From Balneolaceae bacterium (GTDB lineage Bacteria > Bacteroidota > Rhodothermia > Balneolales > Balneolaceae), in assembly GCA_007134695.1 (NCBI GenBank), contig SLKI01000045.1, forward strand, positions 1-62,204: a DNA stretch of 62,204 nt. The letters run 5' to 3'. A program made the position numbers and the translations under genes. Of this stretch, positions 16,682 to 24,804 are shown in pieces. The notes below the pieces were generated by a model that saw only the letters and a program-made list of their open reading frames with translations, made no database searches and was not told where the DNA came from. How positions within the stretch are numbered: position 1 is the stretch's first letter; each line of letters starts with the position of its first letter.

Positions 16682-17992
16682 TTGAACAAACCGATCCTGA
16701 GACTGGCCATACCGAACATCATCAGCAACCTCTCGGTGCCGCTTCTTGGAGTTGTAGATACGGCACTGGTAGGTCACCTGGATGAAGTCTATTACCTGGG
16801 GGCGCTGGCGGTCGGAGGGATGATTTTCAACTTTCTTTTCTGGGGATTCGGGTTTTTGCGCATGGGCACAACCGGCCTGACCGCACATCAGTATGGAGCG
16901 GAAAACCGCAGCGAGATGATTCTGATTCTGGGCCGGGTTCAACTGGTCGCTTTAGGACTTGGGCTGCTGATCTTGCTTTTAAAAGAGCCGATTGCAGCAC
17001 TCAGTTTCTGGATCATCGATAGCAGCCGCGAAGTCGAAATCTACTCTCTCGTCTATTACGACATCCGCATCTTTACTGCCCCGGCTGTTCTTGCTCTGTA
17101 CGGGTTAAAAGGCTGGTTTCTGGGAATGCAGAACGCCAAATACCCGATGGTCATTACAATCTTTCACAATCTTCTCAATATTGTACTCAACATCTTTTTT
17201 ATCCATGTGATGGGGATGGATGTGGAGGGAGTAGCCTGGGGAACCTTGATCTCCACCTGGATCGCACTCATCTTTGCCATATATCTGTTCTTCCGGAAGT
17301 ACGGCAACCTGCTGCACCACTACATTCCGAAAGATTTTCTGGAGACGTCGGAGCTGGTCAAATTCTTTACGGTCAACAGAGATATCTTTATTCGGACCCT
17401 CTGCCTGATTTTCACGTTTTCGTTTTTTACGGTCCAGTCAGCTGCACAGGGCGATCTGGTACTTGCCGCAAACACGATATTGTTGCAGCTCTGGATGGTC
17501 GCCTCCTACGGAATTGACGGTTTTGCTTATTCAGCCGAAAGCCTGGTTGGCAGATTTATGGGGGGGCGTCAGCCGGAAAAGTTAAAAAAAGCGGTTCTTT
17601 ATACGATGGGCTGGGGGCTCGGGCTTGGACTGTTTGGTTCCCTTGTGTATGGCCTGTTTGGCACCCAGATTGTTGGCATATTTACACATCAGGAGGATGT
17701 GATCGAACTGGCAAGTGTGGTACTTTTCTGGACGGTGCTGGCACCTCTTGTAGCCAGTGCCAGCTATATTTGGGATGGTGTATTTATCGGAGCAACCGCC
17801 ACAGCACCGATGCGCAATACCATGATGCTGGCGACCGCGCTGGTTTTTCTTCCGGTCTATTACCTGGGGACTCATTTCATCGGAATTCACGGTCTCTGGC
17901 TGGCGATGGTCTCCTTTATGCTGGCTCGCGGTGTGGCATTAACGTATTATGCACCGCGATACATTTTGAAACGGGAGGCCGGGAAAGGTTGA
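16682..17992 (+). CDS. MATE family efflux transporter
   Basis: About 436 aa with twelve hydrophobic segments, the multidrug and toxic compound extrusion family (MatE Pfam), closest in look to the DinF/NorM-like branch (PNIISNLSVPLLGVVDTALVGHL at the start is the usual first-helix signature). It would export cationic drugs or metabolites using a Na+ or H+ gradient. A canonical Shine-Dalgarno GAGGTGAT (16673-16680) overlaps a possible GTG start at 16676; spacing favours the TTG at 16682, giving MNKPILRLAIP. It is divergent from the GspG-like gene. Confidence 0.9.
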   Translation: MNKPILRLAIPNIISNLSVPLLGVVDTALVGHLDEVYYLGALAVGGMIFNFLFWGFGFLRMGTTGLTAHQYGAENRSEMILILGRVQLVALGLGLLILLLKEPIAALSFWIIDSSREVEIYSLVYYDIRIFTAPAVLALYGLKGWFLGMQNAKYPMVITIFHNLLNIVLNIFFIHVMGMDVEGVAWGTLISTWIALIFAIYLFFRKYGNLLHHYIPKDFLETSELVKFFTVNRDIFIRTLCLIFTFSFFTVQSAAQGDLVLAANTILLQLWMVASYGIDGFAYSAESLVGRFMGGRQPEKLKKAVLYTMGWGLGLGLFGSLVYGLFGTQIVGIFTHQEDVIELASVVLFWTVLAPLVASASYIWDGVFIGATATAPMRNTMMLATALVFLPVYYLGTHFIGIHGLWLAMVSFMLARGVALTYYAPRYILKREAGKG

Positions 17993-18154
17993 CGGCGGCC
18001 CTTCGGTTCGTCCAATTCCGGGATTACAGAATCAGGCCGTTAGCGATCTGTCTCGCGGGGTTTTCAACCATTGAATCAATGCCTCCTGCTGTTATGTAGG
18101 CATCGGCAGAATGGTTATATTGAAATGTAACCCTGAACAACGAATTAGCAAGCG

Positions 18155-18505
18155 ATGATCTACCAGAAGAAGTACTACTTTTTGTGTAAAACTCCGCTGA
18201 GTGCAGAAGGCCCGTCCGATGTGGAGGTTCTGGACAAAGCCGCGCATAATGACGAATTCCCCGAACTGTTCAAAGAGTATGAAGAAATGCGTTCACACGC
18301 ATTTAACGAGGAGAATGTTTACAGTATCGTGCGGGCGGATGATATTTATGAACTGGTTCGTACGACTGGAGAAAAACAGGCGAAAGAAGAAGCTTTTGAA
18401 AAGGCTCAGCCGGAAATCATTACCAATCTGCAGCACCGGGTCATGCAGAAGAAGGACAAAAACGCTAAAGCGATCCTGAAAGAGGTACACGGTGTAGAGT
18501 CCTGA
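18155..18505 (+). CDS. small acidic protein of unknown function
   Basis: A 116-aa protein that I do not recognise. The start MIYQKKYYFLCKTPLSAEGPSDVEVLD looks like a beta-hairpin; the rest is helical and highly charged, ending in KKDKNAKAILKEVHGVES. No signal peptide or membrane segment. It lies alone between the MATE gene and dps, with a tandem 18-bp repeat right after its stop. Confidence 0.65.
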   Translation: MIYQKKYYFLCKTPLSAEGPSDVEVLDKAAHNDEFPELFKEYEEMRSHAFNEENVYSIVRADDIYELVRTTGEKQAKEEAFEKAQPEIITNLQHRVMQKKDKNAKAILKEVHGVES

Positions 18506-18506
18506 T

Positions 18507-18542
18507 ATAGGGTCACGTCTTTAAATAGGGTCACGTCTTTAA
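18507..18542. repeat. perfect tandem 18-bp repeat
   Basis: ATAGGGTCACGTCTTTAA is present twice head to tail, starting two bases after the stop codon of the 116-aa gene. Similar short tandem duplications occur in other gaps of this window (15097, 58511). No terminator-like fold is formed. Confidence 0.9.
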
Positions 18543-18656
18543 AGAGAGTCAGGCCGGTTTGTCAAAAAACCTCTCCATGGAATGATCAATGTGTAATTTT
18601 TGTATGGAAAGCAGGTGAGATTCAAGAGCAAACGTGTGAATTAAAAAGCTGGAACC

Positions 18657-19172
18657 ATGAGTAACACTGCAACCGCCACAAAACCAAGAACAACTAACAA
18701 AAAAATGGATATACACACCGGAATTCCCAAGGACAAGAGAAAAGAGATCGCAGCTGCGCTAAACCATCTGCTGGCAGATTCCTATCTACTCTACCTGAAA
18801 TCTCACAATTACCATTGGAACGTTACGGGAGAACTGTTTCATTCTCTCCACGAGCTTTTTGAAGAGCATTACAGTGAGCTGGCTGAAGCGATTGATGAAA
18901 TTGCAGAACGGATTCGGGCTCTTGGGTTCAGGGCACCGGGTTCATTTGAGGAGTATTCAAAACTGGCAACTGTCGAGGAGGAGACAGATAATCCCGACGC
19001 GATGGAGATGATTCGAAGAGCTGTTCGAGACCATGAAAAGGTTGTCCGTACGGCCAGAGAAGCGTTGGGCCCTTGCCAGGAAGTCGACGACGAAGCGACG
19101 ATCGATCTGCTTACCGAACGCCTTGCCGTGCATGAAAAATCGGCCTGGATGCTTAGAAGTCATCTGGAGTGA
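18657..19172 (+). CDS. dps: Dps family DNA-protection / ferritin-like protein
   Basis: A 171-aa ferritin-like four-helix protein that oxidises and stores iron and protects DNA under starvation or peroxide stress, as a dodecamer in the cytoplasm. The inter-subunit ferroxidase ligands are in SHNYHWNVTGELFHSLHELFEEHYSELAEAIDEIAERIRALG (two His, Asp/Glu). A 16-residue Thr/Lys-rich extension (SNTATATKPRTTNKK) precedes the fold, of the kind used by some Dps proteins to bind DNA. Single gene with 150 bases of upstream non-coding DNA. Confidence 0.93.
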   Translation: MSNTATATKPRTTNKKMDIHTGIPKDKRKEIAAALNHLLADSYLLYLKSHNYHWNVTGELFHSLHELFEEHYSELAEAIDEIAERIRALGFRAPGSFEEYSKLATVEEETDNPDAMEMIRRAVRDHEKVVRTAREALGPCQEVDDEATIDLLTERLAVHEKSAWMLRSHLE

Positions 19173-19280
19173 TCATTGGAAAGGCCGGCCGGTTTCAGTG
19201 GCCTGCCGGTAAATTGAAATTAAACAGCCGGGATCTGTCCAATGCGGGCAGAGGTCCGGCCGAATGACAATTGACCTGAC

Positions 19281-20108
19281 ATGGATACATTTAACGGGGA
19301 TTTTTTCGAGACGATGCGGCCCTACATCGTCGAACACGGATTGAGCCTTCTGGGTGCTATTCTGATTCTGATTGTGGGTTGGATGGTTGCCGGATGGATA
19401 GCAAGAAGGGTCCGGAAGTATGGGGAGGCTTCAAGTAAGGTTGATTCCACCCTGGTGCCGGTGATGGCCCAGACTGTACGAATTTTAATCATAATCATCA
19501 CACTTCTCGCTGTACTGGGGCAGTTCGGTATCGAAATAACCAGTGTTATTGCTCTGCTTGGAGCGGCAGCACTTGCCGTTGGCCTGGCGCTTCAGGGGAC
19601 ACTCGCCAATATTGCAGCAGGGGTTATGCTACTGGTCTTAAGGCCTTTTCGTATCGGCGATGTAGTAGATATTGGGGGAACACTCGGTGTAGTCGACGAA
19701 ATCAAACTCTTTACCACCGAAATGCATACGTTCGACAATATTGGAATCTCCATGCCGAACTCTAAAGTCTGGGGTGACAAAATCGAGAATTATAACCGAT
19801 ATCCGATTCGGAGGGTCGATATGGAGTTCGGAATCAGTTATTCCGACGACATGGATAAGGCGATCCAATTGATTCGTGAGGTTCTCGAGAAGGATGAACG
19901 GGTATTGAAAGAGCCTGAACCATTGATCGCAGTTGCCGGTTTGGGCGACAGTTCGGTGAATATACGAGTCCGCCCATGGACCGAATCTTCCAATGTATGG
20001 CCTTTACGTTACGATATTACCAAGAAGATAAAAGAGAGTTTTGATCAAAACGATGTAACCATTCCATTCCCTCAGAGGGATGTTCATCTCTACAAAGAGC
20101 GAGAGTAG
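19281..20108 (+). CDS. mscS: small-conductance mechanosensitive channel MscS family
   Basis: A 275-aa inner-membrane channel that opens under hypo-osmotic shock. Three hydrophobic helices (about residues 15-40, 60-82 and 88-115) end in the pore-lining TM3 AALAVGLALQGTLANIAAGVMLLVLRPFRIGDVV, nearly the textbook Gly/Ala-rich signature, followed by the cytoplasmic beta domain and alpha/beta domain. Length is close to E. coli MscS (286 aa). Confidence 0.95.
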   Translation: MDTFNGDFFETMRPYIVEHGLSLLGAILILIVGWMVAGWIARRVRKYGEASSKVDSTLVPVMAQTVRILIIIITLLAVLGQFGIEITSVIALLGAAALAVGLALQGTLANIAAGVMLLVLRPFRIGDVVDIGGTLGVVDEIKLFTTEMHTFDNIGISMPNSKVWGDKIENYNRYPIRRVDMEFGISYSDDMDKAIQLIREVLEKDERVLKEPEPLIAVAGLGDSSVNIRVRPWTESSNVWPLRYDITKKIKESFDQNDVTIPFPQRDVHLYKERE

Positions 20109-20152
20109 TCTCCTCCGGTTGCTTGAGTAATGAATCTTGATTAAACTACTGT

Positions 20153-20172
20153 TTCATCTGAAATCAGATGAA
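20153..20172. promoter_or_regulatory. perfect 9-bp palindrome upstream of DUF349 gene
   Basis: TTCATCTGA and TCAGATGAA flank two A residues. It lies 75 bases upstream of the DUF349 start and 45 bases after mscS, with no T-run, so it fits an operator better than a terminator. The binding protein is unknown. Confidence 0.5.
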
Positions 20173-20247
20173 TTTGGCATCATAGTGAGGTAATTTGCCA
20201 ATAGCAGGCTTCGAGCCGTTAACGAGCAACCGAAAAGGGGTAGCATT

Positions 20248-22542
20248 TTGACTGATTCCAATCGAAATTCGACAGTCGATTCCAAACTATTATTCGAGAG
20301 CCAGTACCTGTTTGTGACCGAAGATGGAGAAGTCTGCCTGAAGCAGACTCCTCGCCAGAAAGAACGGTTGTTAAAAACGATTGATCCGGAAAATTTGCAA
20401 GATGAGCTGGATGCACTACAAAAGGAATTTGAAAAGCTGGAAGACGCTGTTGATTCGTTTCTATCGAACAGAGATGAGCTCATAAAACGTACCGAAGATG
20501 AGTTGAAGGACCTGTTCGATGCGAAGCGAGCCGACTTGCAGAATGCCGATGCGGCCGGGGATTTTGGCAAATTGCTCGAAAAGCTCGATCAGGCGCTTGA
20601 AGAGCTGATTAGCGAGAAGAAGTCTGGTGCAGAAAAACAGGAAACATCAGCGGAAGCGGCTGATGCGGCAAAACCGGATAAATCGGTAGTGCCGGAGGAA
20701 CAGGAAACATCAGAAGATTCAGAAGCGCCCGAAAAACCAGCAGACCCCTCAACAGTAGAAGCCGAAGAAGCCACCGAAGAGCCGGAAGCCGAAGAGCCGG
20801 AAGCCGAAGAGCCGGAAGAGCCGGAAGAGCCGGAAAAATCTGAAGACACCGAAGAGCCTGATCCGGAGACCTATTATCGGGAGCTCGCCGACAAGGCAGA
20901 ACAGCTGGTCAAAATGACCGACTGGCCCTACGTTACGATGGAACTGGAAAATATTGAGAGCCGGTGGAATGAAGGCCCGGATGCAGAAGGTGTTGAGATC
21001 CAGGCTTACAGAGATCGCATCAACAATTCAAAGGAGTCGTTCGAGGTTAAGAAACAGGCTCACTTCGAAAAACAGAAACAAATTCGTCAGGAAAACCTGG
21101 AAAAGAAGAAGAAACTTCTCGCCGAATTGAATGAGATTATTGAGCAGAAGAATTGGACAGCAACAAGAGAAGTTGGCAGAATTCGGAACAAATGGGGTCA
21201 GATCAAACCGATCCCGAAGGGAAGTGAAGAGGAACTCCAGAAAAAGTATGACCGGCTGATCAGCGAATTCGAAGATCACAAGGTGGACCGACTTGTTAAA
21301 AAGAAACAGAAGGAGGAGGAAAACCTGGTCGGCAAATTGGTGATTCTGGATAAAATGGATGCGCTGGTCCAAAAGCTCCCGTCCGACGCTTCAGGCTGGA
21401 AGGAGGTTCAGAAGGAGATGGATAAACTACACAAGCAGTGGCACAAAGTTGGAAGAGTACCTCCGGAAAAAAAACGGGAAACATGGGAAAGATATCACAA
21501 GATCCAGGATCAGTTTCACCAGCTTCGCTACAGCAACGACGAGAAGTACAAAAAGCAGATCGACAAGTTTTATTCACAAAAGAAGCAGCTGATCAAAGAG
21601 GCCGAAGATCTGATAAATGATGAAAATCTGGCCCGGGCGGCCCGAAAGGTGAACAAACTCCATCGGCGCTGGAAAAAAGTCGGTAATCTGCCTCAGAAGG
21701 AGGAAAACAACTTGTGGGATGAGTTTAAAGCGGCAACCGATGCATTTAATGAGAAAAAATCGAATAATATTGACCAGCTGCGTGACCAGGAAGAGGAAAA
21801 TCTTGAAAAGAAACTGAATCTGATCAAACAGGCGGAAGAGCTTAAAGATTCGGAAGAGTGGGATAAAACCCATGATCAGTATCAGAATTTAATGAAACAA
21901 TGGAAGGCGATCGGGCCTGTACCGCGGAAGAGATCAGGCAAGGTCTGGAAGCAGTTTAAGGGGGCGATGGATGTTTTCTACGAGAGACGTCGCAATTATT
22001 TCAAAGAAGTTAAAGAGGACCGGAAGGAGAACCTGGAAGAGAAAAAGAATATACTTTTCAAGCTGGAAGAGTTGACGAAACATTCAGATCCGATTCAGGC
22101 GGTGAAAGAGGCCAAACCGCTTCAGGAGCAGTTTAAAAAGGCAGGGTATGTTCCCTTCAAGAAGAAGAACAAGATGTGGAAGGAGTACCGCAAGGTATGT
22201 GATGTGATTTACGACAGGTTCAGAGCGGCAAAATCGGCTGCTAGTGTGGTGGGTGAAGAGAATGTTTCTGAGTATTCGCCTGATGATATTGCCGAGATCC
22301 AAAAGAAGCAGAAACAGGCATCAAAGCTGAGTAAACAGATTGACAAGCTCGGAGAAGAAGTGTTGCAAATGAAGGAATCTCTCTCCTATTTCAAACCGTC
22401 GGGGAAAGGCAGTACCCTGTTGGATGAAGTTCATCAGAAGCTGGAAAACGCTGAAAAGCAGATGGATGAGAAAGAAGAGGAGTTGGCAGAACTGGAAAAG
22501 GAGATAGACCGGTTGAAACGTGAAGCCGGATCGAATGATTAA
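20248..22542 (+). CDS. DUF349 repeat protein with acidic linker
   Basis: A 764-aa cytoplasmic protein. Residues about 125-215 are an acidic Glu/Pro low-complexity linker with tandem EEPEA units. Five clear DUF349 repeats of about 75 residues follow (cores RIRNKWGQIKPIP, LHKQWHKVGRVP, LHRRWKKVGNLP, LMKQWKAIGPVP and LQEQFKKAGYVP, each with a following W/YxxF/Y helix), plus a weaker copy near residue 215. A coiled coil (about 670-760) ends the protein. DUF349 proteins are strongly helical; their role is not known to me. Start is TTG with AAAAGGGG at good spacing. Single gene behind a palindrome. Confidence 0.85.
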   Translation: MTDSNRNSTVDSKLLFESQYLFVTEDGEVCLKQTPRQKERLLKTIDPENLQDELDALQKEFEKLEDAVDSFLSNRDELIKRTEDELKDLFDAKRADLQNADAAGDFGKLLEKLDQALEELISEKKSGAEKQETSAEAADAAKPDKSVVPEEQETSEDSEAPEKPADPSTVEAEEATEEPEAEEPEAEEPEEPEEPEKSEDTEEPDPETYYRELADKAEQLVKMTDWPYVTMELENIESRWNEGPDAEGVEIQAYRDRINNSKESFEVKKQAHFEKQKQIRQENLEKKKKLLAELNEIIEQKNWTATREVGRIRNKWGQIKPIPKGSEEELQKKYDRLISEFEDHKVDRLVKKKQKEEENLVGKLVILDKMDALVQKLPSDASGWKEVQKEMDKLHKQWHKVGRVPPEKKRETWERYHKIQDQFHQLRYSNDEKYKKQIDKFYSQKKQLIKEAEDLINDENLARAARKVNKLHRRWKKVGNLPQKEENNLWDEFKAATDAFNEKKSNNIDQLRDQEEENLEKKLNLIKQAEELKDSEEWDKTHDQYQNLMKQWKAIGPVPRKRSGKVWKQFKGAMDVFYERRRNYFKEVKEDRKENLEEKKNILFKLEELTKHSDPIQAVKEAKPLQEQFKKAGYVPFKKKNKMWKEYRKVCDVIYDRFRAAKSAASVVGEENVSEYSPDDIAEIQKKQKQASKLSKQIDKLGEEVLQMKESLSYFKPSGKGSTLLDEVHQKLENAEKQMDEKEEELAELEKEIDRLKREAGSND

Positions 22543-22646
22543 TTGCCGGCATCGAACAAACGAAATCGACTGAACCTGACGACCTTCGAAACCGTTGGTT
22601 GACTGTGCTCCGTTAGACGAGTTGCAGGATTGGGGATAAAACGATA

Positions 22647-23897
22647 ATGTGCCAGGAAATGGGATCACACTATACAGCAAGCCCTGTAATTGGATTGGTT
22701 GATCCGGACAAGGAAGGCGAACTGCGAACCTATGTGACAGAGTTCGGTTTTGAGTTTCTTCTCGTACAGAGTTTTCAAAAGATCGCCTCCTATCTGGAGA
22801 GGATTCAGCCGAAACTGGTGATTGTTGATTGTCAGCACACCGATTTCAGTATCGACGGTTTTCAATACTTTTTTGAAAAATATCCAGACAGCCGGAATGT
22901 CTCCTTCTTGCTGCTGGCCGGGCCGGAAGAGCAAGCGCTTGAGATTGAAGAAAAAGTGTATCGGAATGTGGAGATAACCCACCTCTCCGGGCAGGGGCTC
23001 GAAGAAAAGGTGCGGAGTCATTTACAGCCTTCTGTTGTGATCACATTTTGGGGTGTGCGAGGCTCAATTCCGAGCGCCAATCGGGAAAATATGGTCTATG
23101 GCGGGAATACTACCTGCCTCCAGATCGAATCACCGCTGCAAAATCAACTTCTGATATTCGACAGCGGTACCGGTATCCGTAATCTTGGAAATGAGATTGC
23201 CAACTACCATAACAACCGCGCATCCGGACACATATTTTTAACTCATCCGCATTGGGACCATATCCAGGGGTTTCCCTTTTTTAAACCGCTATATCAGCCG
23301 GAGAACCGGTTTATCATCCATATGCCGGAACAGTACAAAGGGGGGACACGGGAGGTGCTATCCGGACATATGACGAAAACGTTTTTTCCTGTAACTCTTG
23401 AAATGTTTGCAGCCGACATCGAGTATGTTACCCAGGAAGAAGAGCGGGTCGAATATGAGGGTTTCGACCTGGAGTATATGGTGGCCAATCATCCGACCAA
23501 AACAGCGATCTATAAAATATATATTGGGGATTATGTCATAGTCTTCGCCCCGGATAACGAACTGGGTGAAGAGCCGTCACCTTTGAGGTTCATTCAGAAA
23601 TTCGAGTCGTTTGTATCCGAGGCCGATCTGTTGATTCACGACGCCCAGTACAACCGTGACACGTATAAAAGCCGAAAAGGCTGGGGGCACTCTGCCTGGG
23701 AAGATGTAGTTGAGATCTCCAGGAATGCCGGCGTCAAACGACTTTATTTGACGCATCACGACCCGGATTCGACCGACGAATATCTCGAAAAGATTGATGA
23801 CCGGTTGCAAGCATATAACGGATCACCGTTTCAGGAGATTGAAATGGCAAAAGAGAAGATGGTGGTCAAACTCCCTCTGGTCGACCAGAAAGTGTAG
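22647..23897 (+). CDS. MBL-fold metal hydrolase with receiver-like N-terminus
   Basis: A 416-aa protein. Residues about 8-125 resemble a response-regulator receiver: VDPDKE supplies the acidic pair and LVIVDCQH the central Asp, but the conserved Lys near the end is missing, so phosphorylation is doubtful. From about residue 132 (ITFWGVRGSIPSA) a metallo-beta-lactamase-fold domain follows, with GGNTTCLQI, the metal motif HPHWDHIQG (HxHxDH) and the further ligands in DLLIHDAQY and LYLTHHDP. This subgroup is often annotated as a cyclic-nucleotide phosphodiesterase-like hydrolase; the substrate here is unknown. The architecture suggests a signalling or sensing role. Confidence 0.82.
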   Translation: MCQEMGSHYTASPVIGLVDPDKEGELRTYVTEFGFEFLLVQSFQKIASYLERIQPKLVIVDCQHTDFSIDGFQYFFEKYPDSRNVSFLLLAGPEEQALEIEEKVYRNVEITHLSGQGLEEKVRSHLQPSVVITFWGVRGSIPSANRENMVYGGNTTCLQIESPLQNQLLIFDSGTGIRNLGNEIANYHNNRASGHIFLTHPHWDHIQGFPFFKPLYQPENRFIIHMPEQYKGGTREVLSGHMTKTFFPVTLEMFAADIEYVTQEEERVEYEGFDLEYMVANHPTKTAIYKIYIGDYVIVFAPDNELGEEPSPLRFIQKFESFVSEADLLIHDAQYNRDTYKSRKGWGHSAWEDVVEISRNAGVKRLYLTHHDPDSTDEYLEKIDDRLQAYNGSPFQEIEMAKEKMVVKLPLVDQKV

Positions 23898-23962
23898 AAG
23901 TGAGATGGCGTGCAGTGAATTTGAATTGAGTAACTGAAGTTCTGATGCGGGTTAAACCTCTG

Positions 23963-24418
23963 TCAGATGAAAATACGCATTCCGAGCCCACCGTTTAGAA
24001 GAAATTTGGTTTCCGGGATCAAATTCAGCATTGGTGCGATCTCAAGGAACAGTGTGAGCCGGGTGTCCGGGATGAAGTATTGGATCCCGGCCGGCACTCT
24101 GGCTGCCGCTTCCGGGTCGTCTCTAAAAAGTAACCGGGCTCCCAGGCCATAGTAGAAGTATACATCAGGCGGATCGAGTGAGCGGTGGATCAGGTAGTTG
24201 GAGTGAATATGCAACTTTCCCCCTCGTCCGAACGACCAGGCGAGTCCCAGGTCGTAAGCACTGTTACCATCTCTCCAGAACTTTGCGCTGATGCCTGTGG
24301 GTTCTCCCAGGATGACTCCAGCTTCACGATCACCAGGCCTGTTTTGAGCTTCTGCCAGCTCTACGGTCATTCCGGCAACAATCAGAATGATGAATAATTG
24401 TAAGTAATTGAAATTCAT
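23963..24418 (-). CDS. small outer-membrane beta-barrel-like protein
   Basis: A 151-aa exported protein with a signal peptide ending in ELAEAQ. The mature part has alternating amphipathic strands (AGVILGEPTGISAKFW, AYDLGLAWSFGRGGKLHIHSNYL, YYGLGARLLF, LFLEIAPMLNLIPE, LNGGLGMRIFI) and ends with an aromatic-containing strand, as in DUF3996/BAPKO_0422-type small barrels. No enzymatic motif. It is convergent with the MBL gene and divergent from the TonB receptor. Confidence 0.75.
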   Translation of the reverse strand: MNFNYLQLFIILIVAGMTVELAEAQNRPGDREAGVILGEPTGISAKFWRDGNSAYDLGLAWSFGRGGKLHIHSNYLIHRSLDPPDVYFYYGLGARLLFRDDPEAAARVPAGIQYFIPDTRLTLFLEIAPMLNLIPETKFLLNGGLGMRIFI

Positions 24419-24804
24419 GTCTTTTCATATTTTAAAATAGTTTGCACTCCTTATATGCATTGTCAGCTGAAAATGTTTCAATACCGGCGCACCTGGTAGT
24501 GTAAGTTTTCTGCTTCAAAAAAAATTCCCCGGACAGATGACGGCTATTTTGTTGTAGAATTCCGGCAGTTAAATTGAGCAATTACCGAAATATTTTTTTA
24601 AACTTGAGAGCGTATTCACAAAGGGAAATGTACCAGGCTTTCTGGTTGAAAGCCTGCATTTTAAAGGGGGTAAATGACAACCGTAGGGTCAAACTACAGG
24701 CGGCCCAGCTCATGTGCCGCAGAAAGTGGGTGTCTATCACTCATCATAACCGCTCTACGGGTTCAAACCCTGCCATTCCATCCAATCCAAATCAATCATT
24801 CCGT
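24419..24804 (+). other. long leader of the TonB receptor with RNA-like stems
   Basis: 386 bases between the divergent barrel gene and the ATG of the receptor gene. The last 170 bases hold a 9-bp perfect hairpin (CAGGCTTTC at 24634-24642 with GAAAGCCTG at 24648-24656), a long-range pairing CCGTAG (24681) with CTACGG (24755) enclosing GCGGC/GCCGC (24700, 24716), and GGGTTCAAACCC (24759-24770), which looks like a tRNA T-arm. An in-frame open reading continues upstream to a TTG at 24574, but that extension is Arg/Gln/Asn rich and puts the signal peptide 78 residues in. I do not recognise a known riboswitch class. Confidence 0.4.

Noticed and set aside
24741..24780. tRNA gene suggested by GGGTTCAAACCC
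   Set aside because: Only the T-arm-like part is present. No matching acceptor strand, D-arm or anticodon arm could be folded.
24574..24804. N-terminal extension of the TonB receptor from TTG 24574
   Set aside because: It would put a clear signal peptide 78 residues inside the protein. The ATG at 24805 starts directly at that signal peptide.
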